Positions 8,795 to 16,636 are shown, counted from the stretch's first letter. The stretch is DNA of 36,342 nt from an uncultured Caldilineaceae bacterium (GCA_951813625.1 CATOTS010000048.1:1-36342); one strand, 5' to 3'. Numbers and translations are program-made. The notes: a model not told the origin generated them from the letters alone.

Positions 8795-9586
8795 ATGCCC
8801 AATATTGTCTACGTGCTGACCAATCCGGCGATGCAGGGGATCGTCAAAATCGGCATGACCGATAAAGCGAAAGTACAGCACAGGATGCGTGACCTGTACT
8901 CCACGGGCGTGCCGCTTCCCTTTGAGTGCGTCATCGCCCGCGAAATCGAGGGAAGGGAAGCTTCTGAGATTGAGAATGCATTGCACACCGCCTTCGGTCC
9001 CTACCGTATAAACCCCTCTCGTGAGTTCTTCCAGTTGGAAACAGAGCAGGTCGAGGTCCTGTTGCGCGTTATGCCGGGCAAGGATGTAACGCCGCCCGAT
9101 ACCGACCAGGCGGCCGGTCTCACACCCGATGACAGGGAGGCCTCTTCAGAGTTCAAGAAGAAACAGAGCCGGACCAACGAAGAGGAGTTCCTAGACGCTC
9201 TCAACGAGAACGGGAAAACCGTCTACGATAGTGTGCTAGCACTAGGGAAGAAGCGCGGCATGAGAATCAAATGGGGCATCAAAGGCTTTTCACTAAACGT
9301 GGAATCCAAAGGGGCTCTGATCGTGGTCTCCTACGGCTATCCGCCATCGGCGTACAACCAAAACATTTATACTGATTTCGACTCAGTGCTGAGGAAATCA
9401 AACGTTCCACCTGACGACGTGGAAGCACTGAAGGAAAATGCGCTCAAGACTGGCCTGTTTGAGCCTGCGGGCAGTGGCATAAATCTTGTGTGTCGCACCG
9501 ACCGAACTTGGGACGAAACCGAGTTGGCAAAATTGACGGGCTGGATGAACACGGTCGTCGAGCACATCCGCCAGTACGAAAAGTAG
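8795..9586 (+). CDS. GIY-YIG/T5orf172-domain protein
   Basis: A 263-residue protein. Residues 4-85 match the T5orf172 branch of GIY-YIG nucleases: IVYVLTNPAMQGIVKIGMT (Y6, K18-I-G), an Arg-rich helix (HRMRDL, 29-34), the catalytic-type Glu in EIENALH (58-64), and PSREFFQL (74-81). Members are often found in mobile or phage contexts, but the reaction of this subgroup is not settled. A charged linker follows, then a C-terminal domain (about 128-263) of the predicted alpha/beta type that I do not recognise; KRGMRIKWGIKGFSLNVESKG may be a DNA-binding or nucleotide-related fold. The ATG follows GAGGA at about ten bases. It sits beside the restriction enzyme and the TIGR04255 cassette, in keeping with an accessory or defence island. 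Confidence 0.75.
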   Translation: MPNIVYVLTNPAMQGIVKIGMTDKAKVQHRMRDLYSTGVPLPFECVIAREIEGREASEIENALHTAFGPYRINPSREFFQLETEQVEVLLRVMPGKDVTPPDTDQAAGLTPDDREASSEFKKKQSRTNEEEFLDALNENGKTVYDSVLALGKKRGMRIKWGIKGFSLNVESKGALIVVSYGYPPSAYNQNIYTDFDSVLRKSNVPPDDVEALKENALKTGLFEPAGSGINLVCRTDRTWDETELAKLTGWMNTVVEHIRQYEK

Positions 9587-9607
9587 GGGCGCCCCTTGTG
9601 GGCGCCC
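9583..9607. repeat. GTAGGGG...CCTTGTG...CCC dispersed hairpin repeat, copy 2
   Basis: GGGGCGCCC and GGGCGCCC flank CTTGTG. It begins on the TAG stop codon of the GIY-YIG gene, so the hairpin sits exactly at the end of that message and may act in termination or mRNA stability. Confidence 0.6.
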
Positions 9608-9683
9608 AACAACGCTGCAATACGCAGCGGTCGCCCAGGGCAGCTCTCAGCAACCCAGGGCGTCAGATCAAGGAGCAACGACA

Positions 9684-10949
9684 ATGACAACAACCCACCG
9701 CATCCAGCCCGCCCTCCTGCGCTGCCTGGCCCTCCTCCTCCCCCTGCTGCTGACCTCCGCCTGCATACCCCAAAACCCGGCCGTCAGCCCCCTCGGCATC
9801 GTCGTCGTCGGACCCGGCGACGCGATTCAAATCCGCTCGGCCGAGGTCCTCACCGGTGTCGGCGAGCTGGGCATCCCCAGGCAACGCGCCGTCGCCATGG
9901 CCTTGGCCGATTACGGCCCCATTAAGGGCCATCCCGTCAGCATGGGCGCCGGCCTCGACTCACTCTGCACCGCCCAAGGCGGCCTCGGCGCCGCGCAGAC
10001 CGTCGTCGGCGACCCGCGCATCGTCGCGCTCATCGGCACCTCCTGCTCGGTCGCCGCCGCCCTCGCCTCCCCCATCCTCAGCGAGGCCGGCCTCGTCATG
10101 ATCTCCTCCTCCAACACCTCGCCCTCGCTCACCTCCGACCTGCGCGGCAACGCCGGCGCCAACCACCACCCCGGCTACTACCGCACCGCCAGCAACGACC
10201 TCTACCTCGGGCGCGCCGTCGCCGAATTCGCCTACAACCAGCTCGGACTGCGCCGCATGGCCACCATACACGACGGCGACCCCTACACGTCGGGGCTCAC
10301 CGGCGCATTCGCAGTTGCGTTCGAGGAACTCGGCGGCGCGGTCACAGCCGTCGCCGAAGTCAGCAGGGGCGAGACCGACATGCTTCCCGCCCTCACCCGC
10401 ATCGCCGCCGCCAGCCCGGAGGGCCTCTTCTTCCTCCTCTTCCCCGATGAATCGGCCCGCGTCGCCCGCCAGATCGAGCAGGTCGACGGCCTCGAGGCGC
10501 TGACGCTCATCAGCAGCGACTCACTGCTGCTGGCCGCGCCCGAAATCGTGAACGTCTACCTGACAGGCCCGGAACTCGGTTTCGGCAACAACATCAACCA
10601 GGCCACCGGCAAGAGCGGCGAAGAGCTGCTTGCCGCCTACAAAGAACGGTACGGCGAGGGCCCCACCTCCGCCTACCTCGCCCACGCCTACGACGCCGCC
10701 ACCCTGCTCCTGCACGCCATCGAAGAGGCGGCCGAGGTCCACGGCGACGCGCTCTACATCGACCGCGCCCGCCTGCGGCAGGCCCTGACCGGTACCAGCG
10801 GCTTCCAGGGCATCATCGGCGTCATCGCCTGCGACAGCTTCGGCGACTGCGGCACCGGCCGCGCCGAGATCAGGCATCATGCCGATCCTGCCGTCACAGA
10901 CTTCGCCGAGCTGCCCGTCGTCTATCGCTTTGAACCCGGGACTCGTTAA
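9684..10949 (+). CDS. Branched-chain amino-acid-type ABC substrate-binding lipoprotein
   Basis: A 421-residue periplasmic-binding-protein type I (Leu/Ile/Val-binding family). The signal peptide LALLLPLLLTSAC ends in a lipobox with C27, so the mature protein should be membrane-anchored. Family features include GELGIPRQRAVAMALADYG, VVGDPRIVALIGTSCSVAA, the loop around ISSSNTSPSLT, GYYRTASNDLYLGRAVAEFAY and PTSAYLAHAYDAATLLLHAIE. No LivHMGF transport genes accompany it. Instead a sensor kinase/regulator pair follows about 770 bases downstream, and a decayed copy of its own 3' third lies at 13747-14229. It may be an orphan binding protein or a sensing component. Confidence 0.88.
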   Translation: MTTTHRIQPALLRCLALLLPLLLTSACIPQNPAVSPLGIVVVGPGDAIQIRSAEVLTGVGELGIPRQRAVAMALADYGPIKGHPVSMGAGLDSLCTAQGGLGAAQTVVGDPRIVALIGTSCSVAAALASPILSEAGLVMISSSNTSPSLTSDLRGNAGANHHPGYYRTASNDLYLGRAVAEFAYNQLGLRRMATIHDGDPYTSGLTGAFAVAFEELGGAVTAVAEVSRGETDMLPALTRIAAASPEGLFFLLFPDESARVARQIEQVDGLEALTLISSDSLLLAAPEIVNVYLTGPELGFGNNINQATGKSGEELLAAYKERYGEGPTSAYLAHAYDAATLLLHAIEEAAEVHGDALYIDRARLRQALTGTSGFQGIIGVIACDSFGDCGTGRAEIRHHADPAVTDFAELPVVYRFEPGTR

Positions 10950-10973
10950 GACCCGGAACTCGAAAACAAGAAC

Positions 10974-11022
10974 ACCCGAAACTCGAATATCAACACCCGA
11001 AACTCGAAACTCAAGACTCGAA
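10974..11022. repeat. Heptamer (period-7) tandem array
   Basis: Seven consecutive heptamers related to ACTCGAA (ACCCGAA, ACTCGAA, TATCAAC, ACCCGAA, ACTCGAA, ACTCAAG, ACTCGAA). An inverted remnant (GAGTTTC GAGTTCC) lies near 11067-11080. Similar arrays with other unit sequences occur in many gaps of the window. Confidence 0.75.
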
Positions 11023-11165
11023 AACCAACCGCTAACCCCCCGAATTTCGCCTGGCACGCGCAGTACGAGTTTCGAGTTCCGGCCGTCGCCGCCAATACCA
11101 GTGCGGCGTAGGACCGCTGCTATGCATCATCTTGTTGCCGGGCAGGGAGCGGTCTTGGCTACCTG

Positions 11166-11485
11166 GTAACGACAAAGCCGCATACAGCATCGGTCTCGAC
11201 CCGTCTTCCATCCCCGCCCCCGTTCAGATTATCGGATTGTGTATTCGGTTGGCAGGCGCCGCGTTGGTCGGGCCGCACTGCCGGGAATACGCCGCACTGT
11301 CGGTGAGCGCTGGTTTTGGAGGGGGGCGTTGCGGGGGGAGTCCCCCCGCACAAGGGAGGGCCGCAGGCCCGACCGCCCAAAAAGCAAGGAGAGAGTAATG
11401 AGGAGTGAGGAGAAAGAGGACACCTTCGCCCGCCTCATTCATGGTCGCTGACATGGTCGCAGACTGATAGCGGCTGAGTCGTTAC
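11166..11485 (-). mobile_element. MITE-like element, full copy 1 (IS66-type ends)
   Basis: A non-coding element of 320 bases. Its ends are inverted repeats of 22 bases that match at 17: 11166-11187 begins GTAACGACAAAGCCGC and the complement of 11464-11485 begins GTAACGACTCAGCCGC. It is flanked by a near-perfect 8-base direct repeat, GCTACCTG (11158-11165) and GCTATCTG (11486-11493). Inside is a modular GC-rich core with two hairpins, GGGCC-TGC-GGCCC and TGCGGGGGG/CCCCCCGCA. A second full copy is at 31432-31739 in the opposite orientation and a truncated one at 35871-36067. GTAA-starting ends plus 8-base target duplications are typical of the IS66 family, so a non-autonomous IS66 derivative is my best guess. 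No transposase is present. Confidence 0.8.
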
Positions 11486-11491
11486 GCTATC

Positions 11492-11500
11492 TGGTATAAT
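11492..11500 (+). promoter_or_regulatory. Extended -10 promoter element upstream of the kinase/regulator pair
   Basis: TGGTATAAT is a perfect TATAAT at 11495-11500 with an upstream TG at 11492-11493, the extended -10 pattern. It lies immediately outside the MITE end (11485), so any -35 region falls within the MITE terminal repeat. The kinase start is about 215 bases downstream. No strong -35 hexamer is visible. Confidence 0.45.
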
Positions 11501-11716
11501 CCGATTGCAGAGATTTTGCACGATTGTGCGGGGACCGCATTGGGACCGTATTGGGGCCGCTTAGCCAATGTCCCACAAATCTGACGCCGAATGCGGATGG
11601 TGTAGAGCAAGAGCCGGTCTTGACGGGATGGAAGAGCGGGGCCGGCGCCTGCTCTCGGCCTGCATGACGTTTCAGGCAAAAGAATGCAGCGGTACGGCCG
11701 GTCGAAGGGTAACGTC

Positions 11717-12976
11717 ATGACTCGACAGCGCCCAAGTCCAAGCCCAAACCCAGGAGCCGGGTTATTGCGGCTTCCGACCAAAGTGACCGATGTTCTTCTT
11801 GGCATAGGCCGGGAGTTTAGGGAATTCAGTCCCGAGCAGCTTCGCTACCCGGCGACGATAGGCATCTATGTACGGTGGATTCTTTTCGCCACCTGTGTGT
11901 TCCTGTTGGTCTACCGCCCAACATTCACCTACTCGACTTATGTGGGCTACATCCTGTGCCTCGTCGTTCTCATAGCGGCCAATGGATATCTCCATTACCG
12001 TCTCGTTTCGGGCCGGGAGATAACAACGCTCCTGATGCTTGCTGTCGCTTTGACGGACGTGGTCCTGATTACGCTGGGGATGGTGATCGCGGGCGGCTTC
12101 AGCCATTACCTCTTCTACCTGCTCTACTACCCCGTCGTGGCCTGGTCCGCTGTCTTCTTCAATTCGTTCAAGCTGAGTTTGGGATGGGTGACGTTCGTGG
12201 CCGTCATCTTCACTATCGTCAGCCTGACCGTCGGGGAAGGACTCAGTTTGGAAGCCAAAGATGATAAGGCCTTGATTGCCAGGATCGTCGTCATGTATGC
12301 AGTCGTGATTTCGGTGAATCTGGTCGCCAGGTCGGAGAGGATCAGGAGGCTGGAAGCGGTAGCGCGGGAGCGGGAGCTGCAGCGGCAGCGGCTCGAAATG
12401 TCGCAGACCATCCATGACACGACCGCGCAATCGGCCTACACGCTGGGACTCGGTCTCGAGGACGCCATTGAGAAGGCGGACGGTTCCGACCCCGAGCTGG
12501 TCGGCAAGCTGGAGGCGATGTGGTCCCTGACCAAGTCGACCATGTGGGCGCTCAGGCACCCGATAGACGGCGGGCAGATATTCAGCGGAAGCACGCTGAG
12601 CGAAGTCCTGGAAGCACACACCGACACCTTCACCGTCATCACCTCGATTCCGGCCGAGCTGGACCTGCACGGTGTCGAACCGCAACTGTCTACCGTAACC
12701 CGCAGCCTGCTGTTCTCCATCGCCCACAATGCGCTCACCAATGCCTTTCGCCATTCGGACGCCGATGGTGTGACGGTCTCCCTGGAGTTCGGAGAGGAGA
12801 TGTTGCGGCTGTCGGTGTCGGACGACGGGGCCGGGCTTCCTGATGATTACGCCGTGCGCGGCCACGGCTTCAGAAACATGAGGGCTGACGCCGAGCGCCT
12901 GGGCGGCAGTCTGAACGTTGAATCCAACGGCAACGGCACGACCGTCAAATGTACCGTGCCCATTGAGCAGAGTTAA
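11717..12976 (+). CDS. NarL/DesK-type sensor histidine kinase
   Basis: A membrane sensor kinase that should phosphorylate the regulator encoded just downstream. The preferred start is ATG 11717 (GAAGGG about eight bases upstream), giving 419 residues; an ATG at 11684 lacks such a signal. About six membrane helices fill residues 54-204 with only short loops, so the signal is probably sensed in or at the membrane. After a coiled-coil-like stretch (ERIRRLEAVARERELQRQRLE) comes the HisKA_3 box MSQTIHDTTAQSAYTLGLG with phosphoacceptor H233. The ATPase part has the N-box IAHNALTNAFRHS, DDGAGLPDD and GHGFRNMRADAERLGGSL. Its stop overlaps the regulator's ribosome-binding site. Transcription may start at the extended -10 beside the MITE. 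Confidence 0.92.
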   Translation: MTRQRPSPSPNPGAGLLRLPTKVTDVLLGIGREFREFSPEQLRYPATIGIYVRWILFATCVFLLVYRPTFTYSTYVGYILCLVVLIAANGYLHYRLVSGREITTLLMLAVALTDVVLITLGMVIAGGFSHYLFYLLYYPVVAWSAVFFNSFKLSLGWVTFVAVIFTIVSLTVGEGLSLEAKDDKALIARIVVMYAVVISVNLVARSERIRRLEAVARERELQRQRLEMSQTIHDTTAQSAYTLGLGLEDAIEKADGSDPELVGKLEAMWSLTKSTMWALRHPIDGGQIFSGSTLSEVLEAHTDTFTVITSIPAELDLHGVEPQLSTVTRSLLFSIAHNALTNAFRHSDADGVTVSLEFGEEMLRLSVSDDGAGLPDDYAVRGHGFRNMRADAERLGGSLNVESNGNGTTVKCTVPIEQS

Positions 12977-12988
12977 GGAGGTCAGCGC

Positions 12989-13669
12989 GTGTCATCGGAA
13001 AACAGAATCAGAGTGATGATTGTTGACGACCACGCCATTGTTCGGGAAGGGATTGCTGAAGTGCTGGAGCAGTCGGGCGATTTTGAGGTCGTCGGCCAGG
13101 CCGGCGACGGCGATGAAGCAGTGGGCATGGTGGAGGAACTGATGCCCGATGTGGTCATCATGGACATTCTGATGCCGGTAAAGAACGGAATTGAAGCCTG
13201 CCGGGAGATAACGGCAACCCTGCCGGACACACGCGTCCTCATGCTGACCGCGTCAAACCGACAAGGCGCGATCGTGCAGGCGGTGAATGCCGGCGCCACC
13301 GGATATCTGCAGAAGTTTTCGGGCAAGGAGATGCTGCTGTCCACGGTGCAGGAGGTTGCCAGCGGCGAGTTTCGAGTGCAGGGCGAGGCGGCAAGGAGAC
13401 TGGTCGCGGCAATGGGCGGCGACGACGACGGCGGTCCGATTCCTCCCAGTGAATCGGACCGGTTGTCGATCCGAGAGCGCGATATTCTCAGAATGTTCGC
13501 CCGCGGAATGTCGTACGCGGAGATCGCTGAAGCGCGCGGCAACAGAAATCCAATGACGGTACGGAACGCGGTCTATGCCATACGGCGCAAGCTGGGCGTG
13601 GGGACCAGGCAGGAGATGGGAGTCTGGGCGGCGCGTAGCGGCCTCCTGGACGACGACGAAATCCTGTGA
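12989..13669 (+). CDS. NarL/FixJ-family response regulator
   Basis: A 226-residue two-domain transcription regulator. The receiver domain (about 7-125) has the acidic pair D13-D14, phosphoacceptor D59 (VVIMD), T87 (LTAS) and K109 (YLQK). A linker of about 25 residues rich in Gly and Asp leads to a LuxR-type helix-turn-helix (about 158-215: LSIRERDILRMFARGMSYAEIAE and MTVRNAVYAIRRKLGVG). The GTG start at 12989 is set by a perfect AAGGAGG that overlaps the kinase stop, so the two form one operon. Its targets are unknown; the neighbouring binding-protein gene is a candidate. Confidence 0.93.
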   Translation: MSSENRIRVMIVDDHAIVREGIAEVLEQSGDFEVVGQAGDGDEAVGMVEELMPDVVIMDILMPVKNGIEACREITATLPDTRVLMLTASNRQGAIVQAVNAGATGYLQKFSGKEMLLSTVQEVASGEFRVQGEAARRLVAAMGGDDDGGPIPPSESDRLSIRERDILRMFARGMSYAEIAEARGNRNPMTVRNAVYAIRRKLGVGTRQEMGVWAARSGLLDDDEIL

Positions 13670-13746
13670 ATCCTGGGATGTCATGCCAGGCGCCGCCGCG
13701 GCGAAGGACACGCAGAGAAGGCTCGCGCTGTGCACGGAACCACTCA

Positions 13747-14229
13747 GGCCTCGATGAGCTGACGCTCATCAGCCGCGACTCACCGCTGCCGGCCGCGCCC
13801 GAGGTCGTGAACGTCTACCTGACAGGCCCCGAACTCGGTTTCGGCAACAACATCAGCCAGGCCGCCGGCAAGAGCGGCGAAGAGCTGCTCGCCGCCTGCA
13901 AAGAACAGCGCGGCGAGGGCCCCACCTCCGCCTGCCTCGCCCACGCCTACTTCTACGCTTACTTCTACGCCGCCGCCCCGCTCCTGCCCGCCATCGAAGA
14001 GGCGGCCGAGCTCCACGGCGACGCGCTCAACATCGACCGCGCTCAACATTGACGCGCTCTACATTGACCGCGCGCGCCTGCGGCAGGCCCTGGCCGACAC
14101 GACCCCGTTCCAGGGCATCATCGCCTGCGACAGCTTCGGCCACTGCGACAGCGGCCGCGCCGGGATCAGGCAGCATGCCGATCCCGCTGTCACAGACTTC
14201 GTCGAGCTGCCCGCCGTCTATCGCTATTC
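13747..14229 (+). pseudogene. Decayed partial duplicate of the 9684-10949 binding-protein gene
   Basis: This stretch matches the last third of the upstream binding-protein gene (about 10487-10930) nearly base for base, for example CTGACGCTCATCAGC, GTGAACGTCTACCTGACAGG, and TTTCGGCAACAACATCA. It has no start or signal peptide. Compared with the parent it carries an 18-base expansion of CTTCTACGC-type repeats (about 13950-13975) and about 30 extra bases formed by repetition of GCGCTCAACATCGACCGC near 14025-14065, the latter breaking the frame at a TGA (14050-14052). The homology ends at the parent's own 3' end. It is a non-functional relic created by local duplication around the kinase/regulator operon. 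Confidence 0.85.
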
Positions 14230-14272
14230 ACGTAAGAGGACGGGGCGAACGGGTCATCGGGTGGGGCGCTCT

Positions 14273-14295
14273 ATATTATGGCTAACCGATAATAT
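14273..14295. promoter_or_regulatory. AT-rich palindrome, probable operator site 1 of the Fic gene
   Basis: A 23-base near-palindrome, ATATTAT at the left and ATAATAT at the right around GGCTAACCG, pairing at 9 of 11 positions. Together with site 2 it forms a larger inverted repeat. AT-rich dyads stand out in this GC-rich DNA and lie about 120 bases before the Fic start. Confidence 0.6.
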
Positions 14296-14312
14296 GGGCC
14301 GAATTTGCTTTC

Positions 14313-14334
14313 ATATTATCGGTACCCGTAATAT
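14313..14334. promoter_or_regulatory. AT-rich palindrome, probable operator site 2 of the Fic gene
   Basis: A 22-base near-palindrome (ATATTAT ... GTAATAT around CGGTACCC), pairing at 9 of 11 positions and closely related to site 1. The two centres are about 40 bases apart, close to four helical turns, as expected for cooperative binding of a dimeric regulator. The Fic protein's own C-terminal winged helix is the obvious candidate. Confidence 0.6.
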
Positions 14335-14414
14335 AGAGGGCGGAAGCCGGTTATTTTGAAGGCAATTGCAATAGGAATTTTAGCCTGTGGGCCTCACGGA
14401 AGCGATGAGTTGCT

Positions 14415-15593
14415 ATGAATGACGGCGGGACGTTCTCAACACGGGCCGGTCGATATGTCAGACAACCAAGCGGTTACAGAGCCTTCATTCCGCAGGTGTT
14501 GCCGCCAAAGCCGCCAGTGCGCATAACTGACGAACTCCAGCGTCTCTTGTCGGAAGCCGACCGCGCGCTGGGCAGGCTGGACGGCTCGATTCAGATCCTG
14601 CCCGACGCCGACATGTTCATCTATATGTATATGCGGAACGAGGCCGTGCTGTCGAGCCAGATCGAGGGAACGCAGAGCTCTTTGCAGGACCTTCTTGTAG
14701 CCGAGGCGGAAATTCTGGCGCCGAATCGACGGAGTGATGTAAACGAAGTGGTCAACTATGTCAACGCCATGAACTATGGCCTGGAGCGGCTATCTACGCT
14801 ATCGGTATCATCCCGGTTGATCCGCGAGATCCACGCCATATTGCTAAAGGGAGTGCGCGGCTCCCACTTCACTCCAGGAGAGTTCCGAACCACGCAGAAC
14901 TGGATCGGCCCCGCCGGCTGCACGATCGGTGAAGCGGCCTTTGTCCCCCCTCCACCTTCCGAGTTGGGCCATGTAATGTCGGACCTGGAGCGATTTGTCC
15001 ACTTTGACTCGGATTTGCCGCTCCTGATCAAGATTGGGCTGGTACATGCCCAATTTGAGACGATTCATCCGTTTTTGGACGGCAACGGTCGTGTAGGACG
15101 GTTGCTGATTACTTTCCTCCTCTGCCAGCAAGAGGTATTGACCAAGCCTGTTCTCTATCTGTCCTACTACTTCAAACGGCATCGGCAGCGGTATTACGAA
15201 GAACTGCAGGCAGTACGGGATGGCGGAACATGGGAAGAGTGGCTTGCTTTTTTCCTGCGCGGCGTGGCGGAAGTTAGCGGCCAGGCAACCGACACGGCGC
15301 GACGGATTCTTGCCTTGCGCGAGCGGCACCATCGCGCTATCACAGACCGCTTCGGCCTCACCGCCGGCAACGGTTACCGGGTGTTGGAACATCTCTACAC
15401 ACGTCCGGTCGTCTCGGTGGACGACGTACGGGAACTGATCGGCACAACCTACTCGACAGCCAATAACCTGGTCACACGGTTGGTGAAGAACGGCATACTG
15501 CGTGAAATTACAGGCCAGGCGCGCAACCGGGCGTTCATCTATCAGAGCTATCTCAGCTTGTTTCACGCGACCGAACCGGATGGGGATGTGTGA
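14415..15593 (+). CDS. Fic-domain protein (probable AMP-transferase) with C-terminal winged helix
   Basis: A 392-residue Fic protein. Residues about 13-60 form the N-terminal cap, followed by the inhibitory motif S80-SQI-E84-G85, the (S/T)xxxE(G/N) pattern of class II Fic proteins whose Glu blocks ATP binding. The Fic core has the full catalytic motif H218-PFLDGNGRVGR229, so it should transfer AMP (or a related group) to hydroxyl side chains of unknown targets and be self-inhibited. The C-terminal region (about 320-385: YRVLEHLYTRPVVSVDDVRELIG, TYSTANNLVTRLVKNGILREI) is a winged helix, suggesting autoregulation at the palindromes upstream. No antitoxin gene is adjacent, in keeping with the built-in inhibitory motif. 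The ATG follows a weak purine-rich stretch. Confidence 0.92.
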   Translation: MNDGGTFSTRAGRYVRQPSGYRAFIPQVLPPKPPVRITDELQRLLSEADRALGRLDGSIQILPDADMFIYMYMRNEAVLSSQIEGTQSSLQDLLVAEAEILAPNRRSDVNEVVNYVNAMNYGLERLSTLSVSSRLIREIHAILLKGVRGSHFTPGEFRTTQNWIGPAGCTIGEAAFVPPPPSELGHVMSDLERFVHFDSDLPLLIKIGLVHAQFETIHPFLDGNGRVGRLLITFLLCQQEVLTKPVLYLSYYFKRHRQRYYEELQAVRDGGTWEEWLAFFLRGVAEVSGQATDTARRILALRERHHRAITDRFGLTAGNGYRVLEHLYTRPVVSVDDVRELIGTTYSTANNLVTRLVKNGILREITGQARNRAFIYQSYLSLFHATEPDGDV

Positions 15594-15874
15594 TGCTTTG
15601 GTTGCCGTCACCACTTGTCCAATGCGCACGCCAGCCCGCGGTCCGGGTCTTGGGGCCAAACGCAGGCTATCCCGCCGGTCAATAGCGCCGTTGGGTCTTC
15701 GATTGCGGCTTGACGGCAACGCCGTGGGAGCCGCGCGCCGGGGCCTCTACGACCGCCGTCACGTCCGGTCTCCATCGTCGGCGCGCAAGGTGTCGTCCGC
15801 TTTCAGCCGCGTCTAAACCGGCGCCTCAAAAAGCCCCGCCCAACCTGCACGCCAGACCTCCATCCACAAGCCCC

Positions 15875-15909
15875 AAGAACCAGCAACCAAGAACCAAGAA
15901 CCAAGAACC
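15875..15909. repeat. Heptamer array (AAGAACC)
   Basis: Five consecutive heptamers: AAGAACC, AGCAACC, AAGAACC, AAGAACC, AAGAACC. Same period-7 organisation as the arrays elsewhere in the window, with its own unit sequence. Confidence 0.75.
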
Positions 15910-16007
15910 CAAAACTACCCATCCGACTCTCTGGCCCTGCCTGTCAGAAACGGGGGTCCCAATTGTCCCGCAGCGCAGGCCTGCTCGCGGATGACCGCAC
16001 CCAAATT

Positions 16008-16209
16008 GGGTGCAGTCCAAAATTGGGGCACAAATTCCTATACCTCGGGTAGCAAAGGAATCATGGCCGGTCCACTGTCCACCACGCCCGGCAGTTCCTG
16101 GCCACTGGCAACCGGCCACCGGCAACTCGCAACCGGCAACTGCAGTTCTGGACGGTCGGGCCTGCGGCCCTCCCTTGTGCGGGGGGACTCCCCCCGCAAC
16201 GCCCCCCTG
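16008..16209 (+). repeat. Composite dispersed repeat, copy 1 (family B)
   Basis: Begins GGGTGCAGTC, continues through GGGGCACAAATT, ATCATGGCCGGTCCAC and CCACGCCCGGCAGTTCCTGG, then a heptamer array (16100-16141, units GGCAACC/GGCCACT), then CTGCAGTTCTG and the hairpin core (GGGCC-TGC-GGCCC and TGCGGGGGG/CCCCCCGCA) that the MITE also contains. A copy with the same order of blocks lies at 35461-35642. No terminal inverted repeats were found for this family. Confidence 0.7.
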
Positions 16210-16302
16210 ATGTACGCCCCGCGCCGAGTGTGGGGTCAATGCAGCCGGGCGCTAACTGCGGCCCAACGCGCCGCCCCCAATTCAGCGAACGCCGGAGCCA
16301 CC

Positions 16303-16327
16303 GTAGGGGAAGGCCTTGTGCCTGCCC
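16303..16327. repeat. GTAGGGG...CCTTGTG...CCC dispersed hairpin repeat, copy 3
   Basis: GTAGGGGAAGGCCTTGTG followed by CCTGCCC. The stem differs from the copies at 1446 and 9583 but keeps its pairing (AGGC with GCCT), the sign of a structure-conserved repeat. Confidence 0.5.
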
Positions 16328-16636
16328 TGCGCCTCTCCCAAGAGCCGCCAAACAGCTTCGCCACCGCTGGCATGAATTCCACGCCAAACGATTCCCACCC
16401 CAAGAGTGGGCAACACCCCCCCTCCCCAATTTTGGCAGTTGACTGCCTCTTGGGAATGTGTTATTACATGTCATATACGGATAAGACTTTCCCCGCGCCA
16501 TCTGCCTTCGCACGGGAAAGCCGCCGTGAAACTGTTCAAATGTCCTGGTTACAGCGGGAGTCAACCCGATGTCCTGCTGACAGATGCCCCTCCGAACCGG
16601 TTTATATCCGGAAACGACCTATTGTGAGACCGACCT

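Larger units (their letters stand above)
15594..16636. other. Long repeat-rich intergenic region
   Basis: About 1 kb without a supportable gene. It holds a heptamer array (15875-15909), a composite repeat also found at 35461-35642 (16008-16209, including a second heptamer array and the MITE hairpin core), and a GTAGGGG-type hairpin (16303-16327). The last 200 bases are more AT-rich and should contain the promoter of the following genes, but no convincing -35/-10 pair was found. Confidence 0.6.

Noticed and set aside
10974..11022. Regular spacing of repeats as a CRISPR array
   Set aside because: Units are 7 bases with no spacers; no cas genes in the window.
11224..11454. Small open frames inside the MITE and its copies
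   Set aside because: They cross the hairpin core and are not conserved as protein between copies.
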